Part shown: positions 56,422 to 64,000 of the stretch, piece after piece | Numbering within the stretch: the stretch's first letter is position 1 | Layout: the number at the start of each line of letters is the position of its first letter | Made by a program: the position numbers and the translations under genes | Notes under the pieces: generated by a model | The model's input: only the letters and a program-made list of their open reading frames with translations | Database searches by the model: none | What the model was told of the DNA's origin: nothing | Assembly: GCA_027366525.1 (NCBI GenBank) | Contig: DAHXKG010000007.1 | Coordinates: 56,006 to 120,005, forward strand | Direction: 5' to 3' | DNA length: 64,000 nt | DNA from: a candidate division FCPU426 bacterium | GTDB lineage: Bacteria > Oederibacteriota > Muellerivitia > Muellerivitales > DAHXKG01

Positions 56422-56537
56422 AAGCCTACAAGGTTAGCTGACGGGCTTGATGCGAAAGGTCATCCTTTTCTAGCATCACCTAGAAAATTCGCCCCAAAAC
56501 TGGGTCCCCTGCTTGCTTTTCAAAAGCAACTTGGCTT
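56422..56537 (-). promoter_or_regulatory. c-di-AMP riboswitch (ydaO/yuaA type)
   Basis: Minus-strand leader matching the ydaO aptamer. P1 pairs AAGCC (56537-56533) with GGCTT (56426-56422). The conserved blocks GGGGACCCA (56509-56501), TTTTGGGGCGAATT (56499-56486) and CCCGTCAGCTAACCTTG (56445-56429) are near-identical to known members. Internal hairpins are TTGCTTTT/AAAAGCAA at the 5' side, TTTTCTAG/CTAGAAAA (56487-56466) and GATG/CATC. It is oriented toward kdpA. In this class c-di-AMP binding turns genes off. No intrinsic terminator with a U-run follows, so control may be at translation or via Rho. Confidence 0.9.
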
Positions 56538-56604
56538 TATATATAGATATTTACTCTAGCTGGCTATTTTTAATTGTCAATTGAATTTTGAGCATCCACT
56601 AGCT

Positions 56605-56694
56605 CTAAAACCATTCTGGCTTGAATAAGGCCAAAATCAAATAAACTAATAATCCCACTGAAACTATCCCACTAATGAAATAAATAAAATTCAT
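56605..56694 (-). CDS. kdpF: KdpF small subunit
   Basis: A 29-aa single-span peptide with the KdpF layout: MNFIYFISGIVSVGLLVYLIL, then ALFKPEWF. Like other KdpF proteins it should sit between KdpA and KdpB and stabilise the complex. Shine-Dalgarno GGAGG about 4-5 nt before the ATG. Its start overlaps the stop of the upstream 31-aa ORF as ATGA. Unusually, 330 bp and a riboswitch separate it from kdpA; in E. coli kdpF overlaps kdpA. Confidence 0.88.
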   Translation of the reverse strand: MNFIYFISGIVSVGLLVYLILALFKPEWF

Positions 56695-56786
56695 TGTTCC
56701 TCCGTCATCAGTCGGTCAAGCACCTCAATCATTCCCATCGAAGCCCCCATTAAAACGAGCCATAAAATCAAATTCCATAAATCCAT
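56691..56786 (-). CDS. 31-aa membrane peptide upstream of kdpF
   Basis: An ORF from the ATG at 56786: a hydrophobic helix (WNLILWLVLMGASMGMIEV) followed by a short polar tail (LDRLMTEEQ). Supported by GGGAG 7 nt upstream, a strong promoter 50 bp upstream, and a 4-bp ATGA overlap with kdpF, which implies translational coupling. Small ORFs ending in a DRL-type tail occur before kdpF in some other genomes, but I know of no named family or function. A second accessory peptide of the Kdp complex is the natural inference. Confidence 0.7.
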   Translation of the reverse strand: MDLWNLILWLVLMGASMGMIEVLDRLMTEEQ

Positions 56787-56836
56787 ATTGCGACTCCCTT
56801 CAAACGGCCGAACTTCTTACCTTGATTTAAAAAAAC

Positions 56837-56865
56837 ATTATAGGACGGACAAACACAAAAATCAA
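56837..56865 (-). promoter_or_regulatory. Sigma-70 promoter of the kdp operon
   Basis: Minus strand: TTGATT (56865-56860), 17-bp spacer, perfect TATAAT (56842-56837). Transcription would start near 56830, about 44 nt before the 31-aa ORF, and read through kdpF into the riboswitch and kdpABC. Confidence 0.7.
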
Positions 56866-56946
56866 ATGGCCCTTTTTTACCAAGATTCTTTAAACTTTTT
56901 AGATTATCGATTAAGATTCATTATATCCAGTTTGTTCAAATTTTCA

Positions 56947-56975
56947 TTGCGAAGACCCGATTGGATTCATAAAAT
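56947..56975 (+). promoter_or_regulatory. Candidate sigma-70 promoter of kdpD
   Basis: TTGCGA (56947-56952), 17-bp spacer, TAAAAT (56970-56975); start near 56982, about 50 nt before the kdpD ATG. Divergent from the kdp operon promoter, with about 80 bp between the two -35 boxes. Confidence 0.55.
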
Positions 56976-57031
56976 CAAGCTTATCCAATTAATCAATTTA
57001 ACTCGAATCAATTTCAAAGGAATTGCTTTCC

Positions 57032-59707
57032 ATGGCTAATGACTCAAGACCCAATCCAGACAAACTCCTGCTCCAAGTTCAAATGGAAGCAGCTCGTGAA
57101 AAACAGGGAAAATTAAAAATTTTTTTTGGATCCTCTCCCGGCGTAGGTAAAACTTACACCATGTTAGAAGCCGCGCGGGATCGAAAAGCCGAAGGTGTGG
57201 ATGTCGTCGTTGGTCTTATTGAAACACATGGCCGAAAGGAAACTGCGGCACTTTTGGAAGGACTTGAACTCCTGCCGCCACACGAAATGGAATATCATGG
57301 GATTCAATTGAAAGAATTTGATATTGATGGAGCTCTCAAACGGAAACCTGGACTCTTATTGGTCGATGAACTAGCCCACACCAATGTCGAAGGATCCCGC
57401 CATCTCAAACGTTGGCAAGATGTTGAAGAACTTTTAAACCTCGGCGTCAATATTTATACCACTTTGAATGTCCAGCATTTGGAGAGCCTCAATGACATTG
57501 TGGCACAAATCAGCGGCATTATTGTACGAGAAACCCTGCCAGATAAAGTTTTAGAGAAAGCTGATGATGTGGAACTTGTCGATATTCCCCCCGATGATTT
57601 ATTGAAACGTCTACAAGATGGAAAAGTTTATTTTCCGGAAACTATTCAAAGAGCAACTCAAAATTTTTTCAAAAAAAGCACCCTGACCGCCTTAAGAGAA
57701 ATTGCACTTCGAACCATTGCCAACCGTGTCAATGCTGATGTGGAGGACTATCGTCGTCAATTGGCCGTCACTCAAACTTGGGCAACTGCTGATCGAATTT
57801 TAGTTTGCGTCTCACCGAATCCTTCTTCGGCCAATCTGGTTCGTGTAGCCCATCGTATGGCCAAATCCTTACAAGCCAAATGGATTGCGCTTTATATGGA
57901 AACCTCCTCACAAACCAAACTACCCAAATCTGCACGCGAACAGGCAATCCAACATCTACGTCTAGCTGAGCAACTAGGAGCTGAAGTCACTACGTTAACC
58001 GGTGAAAATTTTGCAGACGAAGTTCTTCATTTTGCTCGAGAACGTAATGTCACAAAAATTTTTATTGGAAAACCTCCTAAATACTCTTGGAGAAATTTTT
58101 GGAAAATATCTCCCGTCGATCAGCTCTTACGATTAAGCGGTGAAATCGATATCTATGCAACCCAAGGAGAAACTGCCCATCCTTTCGAAAAACGCCAAAC
58201 TCGATTTGCGACTTCCACTAAAAAATTCGACTGGCAAGGTTATAAGTGGGCTATTTTTACGGTAGCACTTTGCACCGGCATTGCTTGGATTCTTCATCCC
58301 CATGCATATCCTGCTACCTTAATCATGATATATCTGTTTGGAATTCTCGTTCTTTCTCATCGACAACGACTGGGGCCTTCAATATTAGCTTCGTTTCTAA
58401 GTGTCGCCATTTTTAGCTATTGCTTTGTATTTCCTCGTTTCTCATTTGCGATTGGTGAAACGCAGTATTTATTCACTTTTTTTGTGATGCTCTTAGTTGG
58501 CCTTTCCATTAGCAATTTAACGGTACGCAATCGAGAACAAGCCCGCCTTTCTCGATTACGAGAAAATCGTACTGCCGCCCTTTATTCTCTCTCTCGAGAA
58601 CTTGCTTCTACATACGGCACCATGGAACTTATCAAAATTGCTGTCAAACATATTTCTGAGATTTTTGAAAGTTCTGTTATTGCTCTGCTTCCAGATGCCT
58701 ATGGCCATTTGCAAGTTCGCTATGGTGAATTAAAAAATTTTAATTTAACACCTAAAGAATGGGGCGTGGCTCACTGGGCATATGATTTAGGACAAATTGC
58801 AGGATTAGGGACTGACACACTTCCTGGTGCTGAAGCTATCTATGTTCCTCTCTTATCTTCGGGATCTCCTGTAGGCGCGCTTGGCGTTAAACCTTCTCAT
58901 CCAGAAAAACTTTTAATTCCTGAACAATTGCACCTCTTGGAAGCTTTTGCTCATCAAGCAGCTCAAGCCATTGCCAGTAGTCAGTTAGCTGAACAACAAC
59001 AACAAACCAAAATACAAGTTCAAAGTGAACAATTATGGGCCTCAATTGTACATTCTTTAGCCAATGCTTTGCTTTCACCACTCGGTACTATTGTAGAAGC
59101 TTCTCGCTCCTTATCAGATCCTGAATCCTCAACCCTTTCACCTCAACAAATTCATTCTTTAGGAACAATCCAACAGGAATCCGAGCGTATGCGTCGCTTA
59201 GTTCACTATTTAAAGGAAATGGCACAAATTGAATCTGGTGTAACACAACTTAAAAAAGAGCCTTTTTCTCCAAGTAAAGTCATTGGATCGGCCATTGCTC
59301 ATGCTCAAGCTAAATTTCAAAACCATACCATCATTCCGCAAATACCTTCTGACCTTCCATTGATTCCCATGGATCATTTTTTAATGGAACAAGCACTTAT
59401 TCATCTCTTAGATCATGCCTTAAAATATACTCCTCCTAAAACTTCTATTGAAATTACTGCACAAATGGAAGACAATCAACTCGTTGTTCAAGTAGCCGAC
59501 CAAAGCACAGAATTTTCCGAAAATGATTTGCCCCATTTATTTGATAAATTTTATCATCCTAAAACTGCAACTTCTACAACCGATTACGGATTAGGTCTTT
59601 CTATTTGCAAAGCAATTATTCAAAGTCACGGTGGAATCATTACGGCCGCAGCACGCCCAAGTGGTGGATTAATCATTCGATTTTCAATTCCTCAAAAACT
59701 TTTCTAA
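57032..59707 (+). CDS. kdpD: KdpD-like sensor protein with degenerate histidine-kinase core
   Basis: 891 aa with full KdpD architecture. N-terminal KdpD domain with Walker A GSSPGVGKT (33-41) and LLVDELAHTN; USP domain (about 255-375); four membrane helices (about 405-500); GAF-like domain; HisKA/HATPase. The kinase core is abnormal. EQLRNALLSSVSHDLRTPL aligns without gaps to EQLWASIVHSLANALLSPL (666-684), so the phosphoacceptor His is Asn678. The N-box NLLENALKYT is HLLDHALKYT (His795), and the G1 box DRGPG is DQSTE. DKFY and GLGLSI remain. Kinase activity is doubtful, while the sensory half looks intact. No kdpE follows. The ATG at 57032 has AAAGGA 10 nt upstream. Confidence 0.92.
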   Translation: MANDSRPNPDKLLLQVQMEAAREKQGKLKIFFGSSPGVGKTYTMLEAARDRKAEGVDVVVGLIETHGRKETAALLEGLELLPPHEMEYHGIQLKEFDIDGALKRKPGLLLVDELAHTNVEGSRHLKRWQDVEELLNLGVNIYTTLNVQHLESLNDIVAQISGIIVRETLPDKVLEKADDVELVDIPPDDLLKRLQDGKVYFPETIQRATQNFFKKSTLTALREIALRTIANRVNADVEDYRRQLAVTQTWATADRILVCVSPNPSSANLVRVAHRMAKSLQAKWIALYMETSSQTKLPKSAREQAIQHLRLAEQLGAEVTTLTGENFADEVLHFARERNVTKIFIGKPPKYSWRNFWKISPVDQLLRLSGEIDIYATQGETAHPFEKRQTRFATSTKKFDWQGYKWAIFTVALCTGIAWILHPHAYPATLIMIYLFGILVLSHRQRLGPSILASFLSVAIFSYCFVFPRFSFAIGETQYLFTFFVMLLVGLSISNLTVRNREQARLSRLRENRTAALYSLSRELASTYGTMELIKIAVKHISEIFESSVIALLPDAYGHLQVRYGELKNFNLTPKEWGVAHWAYDLGQIAGLGTDTLPGAEAIYVPLLSSGSPVGALGVKPSHPEKLLIPEQLHLLEAFAHQAAQAIASSQLAEQQQQTKIQVQSEQLWASIVHSLANALLSPLGTIVEASRSLSDPESSTLSPQQIHSLGTIQQESERMRRLVHYLKEMAQIESGVTQLKKEPFSPSKVIGSAIAHAQAKFQNHTIIPQIPSDLPLIPMDHFLMEQALIHLLDHALKYTPPKTSIEITAQMEDNQLVVQVADQSTEFSENDLPHLFDKFYHPKTATSTTDYGLGLSICKAIIQSHGGIITAAARPSGGLIIRFSIPQKLF

Positions 59708-59755
59708 TTACTAAATTATATTTCAATGATTTAAAGAAATTTGCATCCATTCTTT

Positions 59756-59778
59756 CTAGCCGAACTTTCTCAACTGGA
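59756..59778 (+). repeat. Left terminal inverted repeat of the IS
   Basis: TAGCC (59756-59760), CGA, then ACTTTCTCAACTGGA (59764-59778). The last 15 bases are identical to the inverted copy at the right end. Confidence 0.8.
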
Positions 59779-59850
59779 GGGTAAAAAAGGTCAAACAGCT
59801 CTGTTTTTCAGGGAAAAAATAAAAATATCTTCACGACAGACCACAGCCTT

Positions 59851-61257
59851 TTAGCCCATAGGCGTCGCCGTAATTTTAGGTGGCGCTTGCACCGGTAACT
59901 GTAACCCCAATTGGGATAGCAATAGAGTCTGAATCTTATATGGTTGGGTATAACGCGCCATTTGTAGCCATCGGCCATCTGTTGTTGGAACTTGGATATT
60001 CAGCATTTGCATCTCTTTCATTTGTTCCAAAACCGATCGGGGTGTCAGTCCTGGTGCTTTGGCTTTCAATTGCATCCCCAGGGTTCCATGCAGACCATAA
60101 GCCAAGAACGATATGAAAATAGGGGCTTTAATCCGTGATTCCAATTGATGGTAAATCGGCCTGATCGCAAGATCTCCCTTGAGGTTTCGAAAAGATTCTT
60201 CCACTCTCACCAGTTGGATATAGATCTCCCAGAGTTTGTCTGGTTTTTTCGAGGATAAATTGGTCCGTAGTAGATATCGTCCTTCTCTTTGACGCACTTT
60301 CCAGAGTTTTTCCTTATTTAATGAAAAACGGAAGGGTTCTTTGTCGGTCGGGAGAACTATTTCCAACAATCTCCAAGCGGAAGGGCTCTTTTGCTTGGCT
60401 CCTCCGAGCTTCAAGATCACTTCATCCTTCGGCAAGGCCATCTTCTGGATTTCATGGAGCCTCTTCCAGAGAATCTTGAGCTGGCGTTTTCTCATCGAGC
60501 GCTCTTTTCCTACTCGATCCTCATTTTGGGCCAATAGTCATAATTCTCCTGCTTCTGGCATCAGTTTGACTCTCACCTTGGGCCGGACCTCTTTCCAGGG
60601 AATCTCTGCTAAACGCCCTTTCATCCGGCTGAGCCGGCCTTTGGGAGTGCCGTACAACACCGGTGGATCACTTTGGCGCATCTCTTCCAGGATTTCCTCT
60701 GTTGGAATCCCACGGTCCATCATCCAAATCCGGGAGGCTTTCCCATATTGATCTTCTATTTTCTTCAAGAATCCTTTCAATTGGGTCTTTTCTGAGGTGT
60801 TTCCTGCCAGAACCCATAGCTCAGGGGGGACCCTTCTGGAGTGACAATCAAGGCAATGACCACTTGGACACAGTCTGGACGTTTGTCTCGGCTATAGCCA
60901 TATTTGCGTTTATCCTTCTCCCCCAAAGGAGGATTACTCTCGAAATAAGTACTTGTCAGATCATAGAACAATATCTCGTACTTGGCGGCAAACAAGGTTT
61001 GCCACCTCTTCCACAAATGGGAAAACAAGTCTTTTTTGTGCTCGACCAGTAAATCCAGACAGCGATAAAGTCGGTTCTTCTCTACCAACTTGAAATCTTC
61101 TCCCAACAAATCAGCCATGGCACTTTGGTCAAACCACACCCGGTGAAGATGCCATCTTCTGAACAATGCGCTTACCACCGACGCGCCGATTTTCTACAAC
61201 GCTCCAGTAGCGGTGCATCTTGCCATTTTTCTGTCGTTCGATGGTTCTCAGGAACAT
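59851..61257 (-). pseudogene. Broken IS1634-family transposase
   Basis: Remnants in reading order. An N-terminal piece (ATG 61257 to 61129) begins MFLRTIERQKNGKMHRYWSV. A second piece in another frame (61178-60777) has WFDQSAMADLLGEDF and YDLTSTYFESNPP (DDE-type catalytic region); the family segment between the two is deleted. A frameshift near 60818 interrupts the expected YxVLAGNTSEKTQL. The third piece (60780-60538) has RIWMMDRGIPTEEI. An in-frame TGA at 60538-60540 then precedes the C-terminal piece, which contains FRNLKGDLAIRPIYHQLE with the final catalytic Glu region. The element cannot transpose by itself. Confidence 0.88.
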
Positions 61258-61389
61258 GACCAACCTTATGCCATATCCCCCCAATTCCCATAAGAGGGTT
61301 GGTCTTCACCACAGCCCATTGGAAGGATTCCCACCTCAAAATCTCAGGGGTTTATTCAATTTCCAGAGCGAAAATAATTATTTTAAAGG

Positions 61390-61411
61390 TCCAGTTGAGA
61401 AAGTCAGGCTA
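61390..61411 (-). repeat. Right terminal inverted repeat of the IS
   Basis: On the minus strand TAGCC, TG, then ACTTTCTCAACTGGA (61404-61390). One base shorter in the variable part than the left end. Confidence 0.8.
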
Positions 61412-61427
61412 ACAGTGGCAGGCCCAG

Positions 61428-62593
61428 TTACAGAACTTCATTTCCGCCGCCCAAGATCACTCCAGGTGGCAGGGCCGTATTCAACGAATTAATCCGAGCA
61501 AAAGTATAATCGCCGACATAATCGGTCACATAAAAATTCATAAAGATGGCTTCGATCCTAGCTTGAAGACGTGCAAAAAAAGTTTCCTGATGGAGAGAAG
61601 CCAACGATGGATTAAGGGCGTTCCCACCTGTAAATGGATTGTCCAACGAGGTCGACATCGGACGTTGGACTTCAATATCCGCCGATTCAAAAAGAACCGG
61701 TCCCAATGCAAAAAGATCCTCCCCTTTCAGCCCAACAGTCAGCGCCGAGGTTCCGGATTGACTAGCATTTTGAGTTCCATATTCTCCATAAATACTCATA
61801 AGTGAAGCGGGAGTGACCGAAAACCCAACCGAATAAGCCCAGCCACGGTTTAAAGTGGAGTCCAGCAAATAACGCGAAGGACTTTGAGAAACGTTCAATT
61901 GAAGCGAAAAGGGAATTTTTTCTAGGCTAGACATTACCCGAAATTGTTCGATGAACAACGATTGAGTTTCATCATACGAGGCTGTGGTATTGGAAAGAAG
62001 ACTGGGAAAATAGAAAAAGCTAAACGCAGTCGGTGGAGTTTTCAATGCTTGAAGGGTTTGTAATGCCAGCGAAAACTTGATGGGAATAGTGACGTCAATT
62101 CCATCCAGTCGATGCAATCCCATGGTCAGATAATTCCCAAAATATTCAGTGGGTGAAAGATCGTGTCCTAAATCCATTCGACCGACGGTCACGGTCAAAA
62201 AGGGTTCCGAAAGAGACAGTTTAGCTGTTCGAAGCTGGAGTAGTTCGACCGAATCGGAATTACTAAAATCTTTTTCCAGACGAACGATGGCTTCCGCACC
62301 CACGGGATATTGATCAAATGTCCGTTTAAAATCCATATCCACGAACGAAGCAAGTATGGATCCAGATGAATTGGTCTGATAATAGGAGTTGACCGAAACG
62401 AAAGTAATCATTTTCCCATGGGCTGAAAACCCCATTCCGTTTCTGATGAGGAAATGGAATTCACTGGTGTGGTCGGAACGAGAGCAACCGTGGTGACGGG
62501 CAGTGAAGAGGAAACCACTTGAGCCATGGAAGTCCCAGATAAACAAAAAAAGAATGAGACGATGACTATAAAATTCCAAATGAATTTCATCAT
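61428..62593 (-). pseudogene. Frameshifted outer-membrane porin-like protein
   Basis: The signal peptide and the mature barrel are in different frames. From the ATG at 62593 the frame gives FIWNFIVIVSFFFCLSGTSMAQ (cleavage after SMA), then ETEWGFQPMGK, and stops at 62408. The mature domain continues from the other frame as MITFVSVNSYYQTN onward to 61428, with porin-like strands (e.g. AIVRLEKDF, FLTVTVGRMDLGHD, WAYSVGFSVTPASLMSIYGEYG). One extra A in the AAAA run complementary to 62411-62414 would restore a single protein of about 388 aa. Either a sequencing/assembly slip, phase variation, or recent decay. An alternative in-frame reading from 62603 has a nonsense-like N-terminus. Confidence 0.75.
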
Positions 62594-62637
62594 GTAAATT
62601 CAATCCTTCAGTTCGATTGGTTAAGTTTGTTCATGAG

Positions 62638-63408
62638 TTAAGGGATTGTGTAATCCACGACTATCTGTGGCTTGACCAATGCGCTTCCAGTATTATCCCA
62701 AAAAGGAATAGTGCCGCTTCCACTACCTGTTTCTGGAACCGTGGAAAGAAGCAGACCATAATTGAAGTTGGACGGGCTAGTTGTTTCAGTCATCCAAGGT
62801 GATGCGATGGAAACCGGAATGTTCCAGGCCAAGGCTACCTGATTCCCGTTAATCTGACTAGCCGTGACGGTCACGGAATCAAGAGGCGTGCTGGCATAGT
62901 TGTAACCAAACGAAATGGGCGCAGTGCCAGATCCAGCTAGCCAACCTCCACCCAGTTGAGGAGATAACCATGTTGCATAATCATCCCATTGTGAATCTCC
63001 GATAGCAAGAAACTGGTACACACCTAATACATAGGTGCCATTTGAAAGCGTCGATCCGGTTTCCGTCGTCAATTGCAGTTGAGCCGAAAGAATAGTTGCA
63101 TTAGCTGGAAGGGGTGCCAAACTCACCCGAACCAATCCCAGTTGGACATTGGAAATACTTGAACTGGTTCCCACCTCGATCGCCCCGGTTCCTTCTACAA
63201 CGGTCTGGGCGGCACTGTTAATCCAGTGGACATCTACTCCGGAATATGCCGAATCCGGATAAACTCCATTTTCAAAAGTCATCTGATAATCGTATCCGGT
63301 CGGACCGGACGGTCCGGTGGGACCTGTTGAGCCGGTCATTCCGGCCGGGCCTTTACATCCGAAACCGCTTAAAAGTATGAATCCCATGCAAATAATGAGT
63401 TGTTTCAT
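62638..63408 (-). CDS. Collagen-like/DNRLRE lipoprotein
   Basis: 256 aa. Signal peptide with lipobox SGFGC (Cys18), immediately followed by seven Gly-x-y triplets (GPAGMTGSTGPTGPS...) forming a short collagen-like stalk. A DNRLRE-type beta-sandwich comes next (LGLVRVSLAPLPANATILSAQ; VLGVYQFLAIGDSQWDDYATW). This is a lipid-anchored surface or periplasmic adhesion/structural protein by analogy; no enzyme motif. Shine-Dalgarno GGAG before the ATG. Neighbours on the same strand are the porin-like gene and a Cys-rich small protein. Confidence 0.8.
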   Translation of the reverse strand: MKQLIICMGFILLSGFGCKGPAGMTGSTGPTGPSGPTGYDYQMTFENGVYPDSAYSGVDVHWINSAAQTVVEGTGAIEVGTSSSISNVQLGLVRVSLAPLPANATILSAQLQLTTETGSTLSNGTYVLGVYQFLAIGDSQWDDYATWLSPQLGGGWLAGSGTAPISFGYNYASTPLDSVTVTASQINGNQVALAWNIPVSIASPWMTETTSPSNFNYGLLLSTVPETGSGSGTIPFWDNTGSALVKPQIVVDYTIP

Positions 63409-63425
63409 GATGTCTCCATTTATTA

Positions 63426-63788
63426 TTAATAAGAATAATTCAAAAGGGTAACCGACCCAGATGTGGATTCGGGCACTACAGCTTTAAAGGAATTCCCTTG
63501 GAAATTAGTGACAAACCATCCCGGATCCGTTCCTCCACTTTCAATCGTGCAAGGAAAGCTTCCATTTTGGTTAAAGACAATGGGGCCGCCACCGCAAGTA
63601 ACACTTGGTGTACTTCCATAAGGAGTCCAAAAGCCATCCGTGCAACAAGTATTGGTGTCATAGGAAACGGCGATTGGTAAACCACACGCATTGATTTCAG
63701 AAACAATGATGTCACCCAGGTAACAATAGAAAGCTCCTCCTCCACAACTTTTTGGGCTATTGGGCGGAGGCTTTTTTCTTTTTGCCAT
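63426..63788 (-). CDS. Small Cys/Gly-rich protein of unknown function
   Basis: Not recognised. 120 aa: a basic start (MAKRKKPPP), seven Cys including a CC pair (NTCCTDG), Gly-rich turns (SCGGGAFYCYLGD, TCGGGPIVFN) and a beta-rich C-terminus. It lacks an ordinary signal peptide. It lies 17 bp before the collagen-like lipoprotein gene, so the two are probably co-expressed and may act together at the cell surface. The opposing frame inside it is taken as a shadow. Confidence 0.6.
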   Translation of the reverse strand: MAKRKKPPPNSPKSCGGGAFYCYLGDIIVSEINACGLPIAVSYDTNTCCTDGFWTPYGSTPSVTCGGGPIVFNQNGSFPCTIESGGTDPGWFVTNFQGNSFKAVVPESTSGSVTLLNYSY

Positions 63789-63832
63789 ACGATTTACTGC
63801 TTTAAAAACTTTAATTTTTTATTCCTTCTACT

Positions 63833-64000
63833 TTATTTAATTTGTTCGGCTTTAGCGGGCCCAAACTGACTTCCTTGGCAAATCGGACACCTTTCTTTTT
63901 GCATGAAATAAAACGGTAGGTAAAAAATGCCACACAGAAAAATAAAAACCAGCCAATTAAACTTTTTAGTTGGAACAACATTTCTTTGACAGAGCATGCA
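63833..64000 (-). CDS. Partial membrane protein with split zinc ribbon (CxxC-TM-CxxC)
   Basis: Open to the right edge, so the N-terminus is missing. The visible 55 residues contain CMLCQ, a hydrophobic helix (NWLVFIFLCGIFYLPFYFM) and CPICQG, the LITAF-like arrangement in which two half zinc knuckles flank a membrane-inserted helix. The stop is at 63833-63835. It is the upstream neighbour of the Cys-rich protein on the same strand. Confidence 0.6.
   Translation of the reverse strand, partial: CMLCQRNVVPTKKFNWLVFIFLCGIFYLPFYFMQKERCPICQGSQFGPAKAEQIK

Larger units (their letters stand above)
59756..61411. mobile_element. Decayed insertion sequence, IS1634-like
   Basis: About 1.65 kb bounded by imperfect inverted ends (TAGCC, 2-3 variable bases, then ACTTTCTCAACTGGA) and filled by a broken DDE transposase gene. 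It lies 48 bp after kdpD and 16 bp before the porin-like gene stop, in the spot where kdpE would be expected. No clear target duplication was found. Confidence 0.8.

Noticed and set aside
56548..56580. TTGACA with TAAATA as an internal promoter for kdpABC
   Set aside because: The spacer is 21 bp, too long for a standard sigma-70 site; kept only as a possibility in the riboswitch finding.
59880..61052. Several plus-strand frames across the IS
   Set aside because: They are antisense to transposase remnants and show no domain.

Overview
The window is AT-rich chromosomal DNA of a Gram-negative (diderm) bacterium. It carries outer-membrane barrels, a TolC-type channel, lipoproteins with clear lipoboxes, an O-antigen ligase and a bactofilin/M23 pair. 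The phylum cannot be fixed from sequence alone. The mix (rpsB-tsf-pyrH-frr-uppS-cdsA order, System II cytochrome c maturation, chlorite-dismutase-fold protein, NHL and PQQ-like propellers, heavy copper export) would fit a poorly cultured lineage rather than a model proteobacterium. No tRNA, rRNA or CRISPR array was seen.

Layout. 1-6700 (minus): a TPR protein cut by the left edge, then the rpsB-tsf-pyrH-frr-uppS-cdsA operon, which ends in a galactokinase-fold protein that has lost every catalytic motif. 7200-10650: a Nudix protein on plus, then a secreted propeller protein and a HemQ-like protein. 10700-17100 (minus): surface polysaccharide genes (epimerase, glycosyltransferase, O-antigen ligase, nucleotidyltransferase) and an RlmI-type methyltransferase. 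17400-21750 (minus): M23 peptidase, bactofilin, cysteine desulfurase and MnmA in one operon. 21800-29000 (minus): esterase, two small orphans, ResB-CcsA-redoxin, and an NHL-repeat lipoprotein. 29100-37350: a small secreted helical protein, a CoA-disulfide-reductase/rhodanese fusion, and a branched-chain amino acid ABC operon whose binding-protein gene is separated from the rest by a plus-strand metallophosphoesterase gene. 37370-49070: copper/silver handling (CopA, CopZ, a CusCBA-like efflux set, a Cys-rich exported protein) with a CLC antiporter/channel and TatA. 49280-51150: a phosphate-type MFS transporter and a small zinc-ribbon membrane protein. 51740-59710: a complete Kdp potassium-uptake locus. 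59750-61410: a decayed IS with inverted ends. 61430-64000: a frameshifted porin-like gene, a collagen-like/DNRLRE lipoprotein, a Cys-rich protein and a partial zinc-ribbon membrane protein.

The most interesting system is the Kdp locus. A strong promoter drives an undescribed 31-residue membrane ORF that overlaps kdpF. A c-di-AMP (ydaO-type) riboswitch then lies inside the operon, between kdpF and kdpA. The divergent kdpD keeps its KdpD/USP sensor half, but its kinase core is eroded: the phosphoacceptor His is Asn, the N-box Asn is His and the G1 glycines are gone. No kdpE is present, and an IS sits just beyond kdpD. The simplest reading is that control of K+ uptake has moved from a two-component relay to second-messenger sensing by RNA. 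Many of the other oddities are also degenerate relatives of known enzymes (pseudo-galactokinase, hairpin-less CusB, CdsA with an altered signature).
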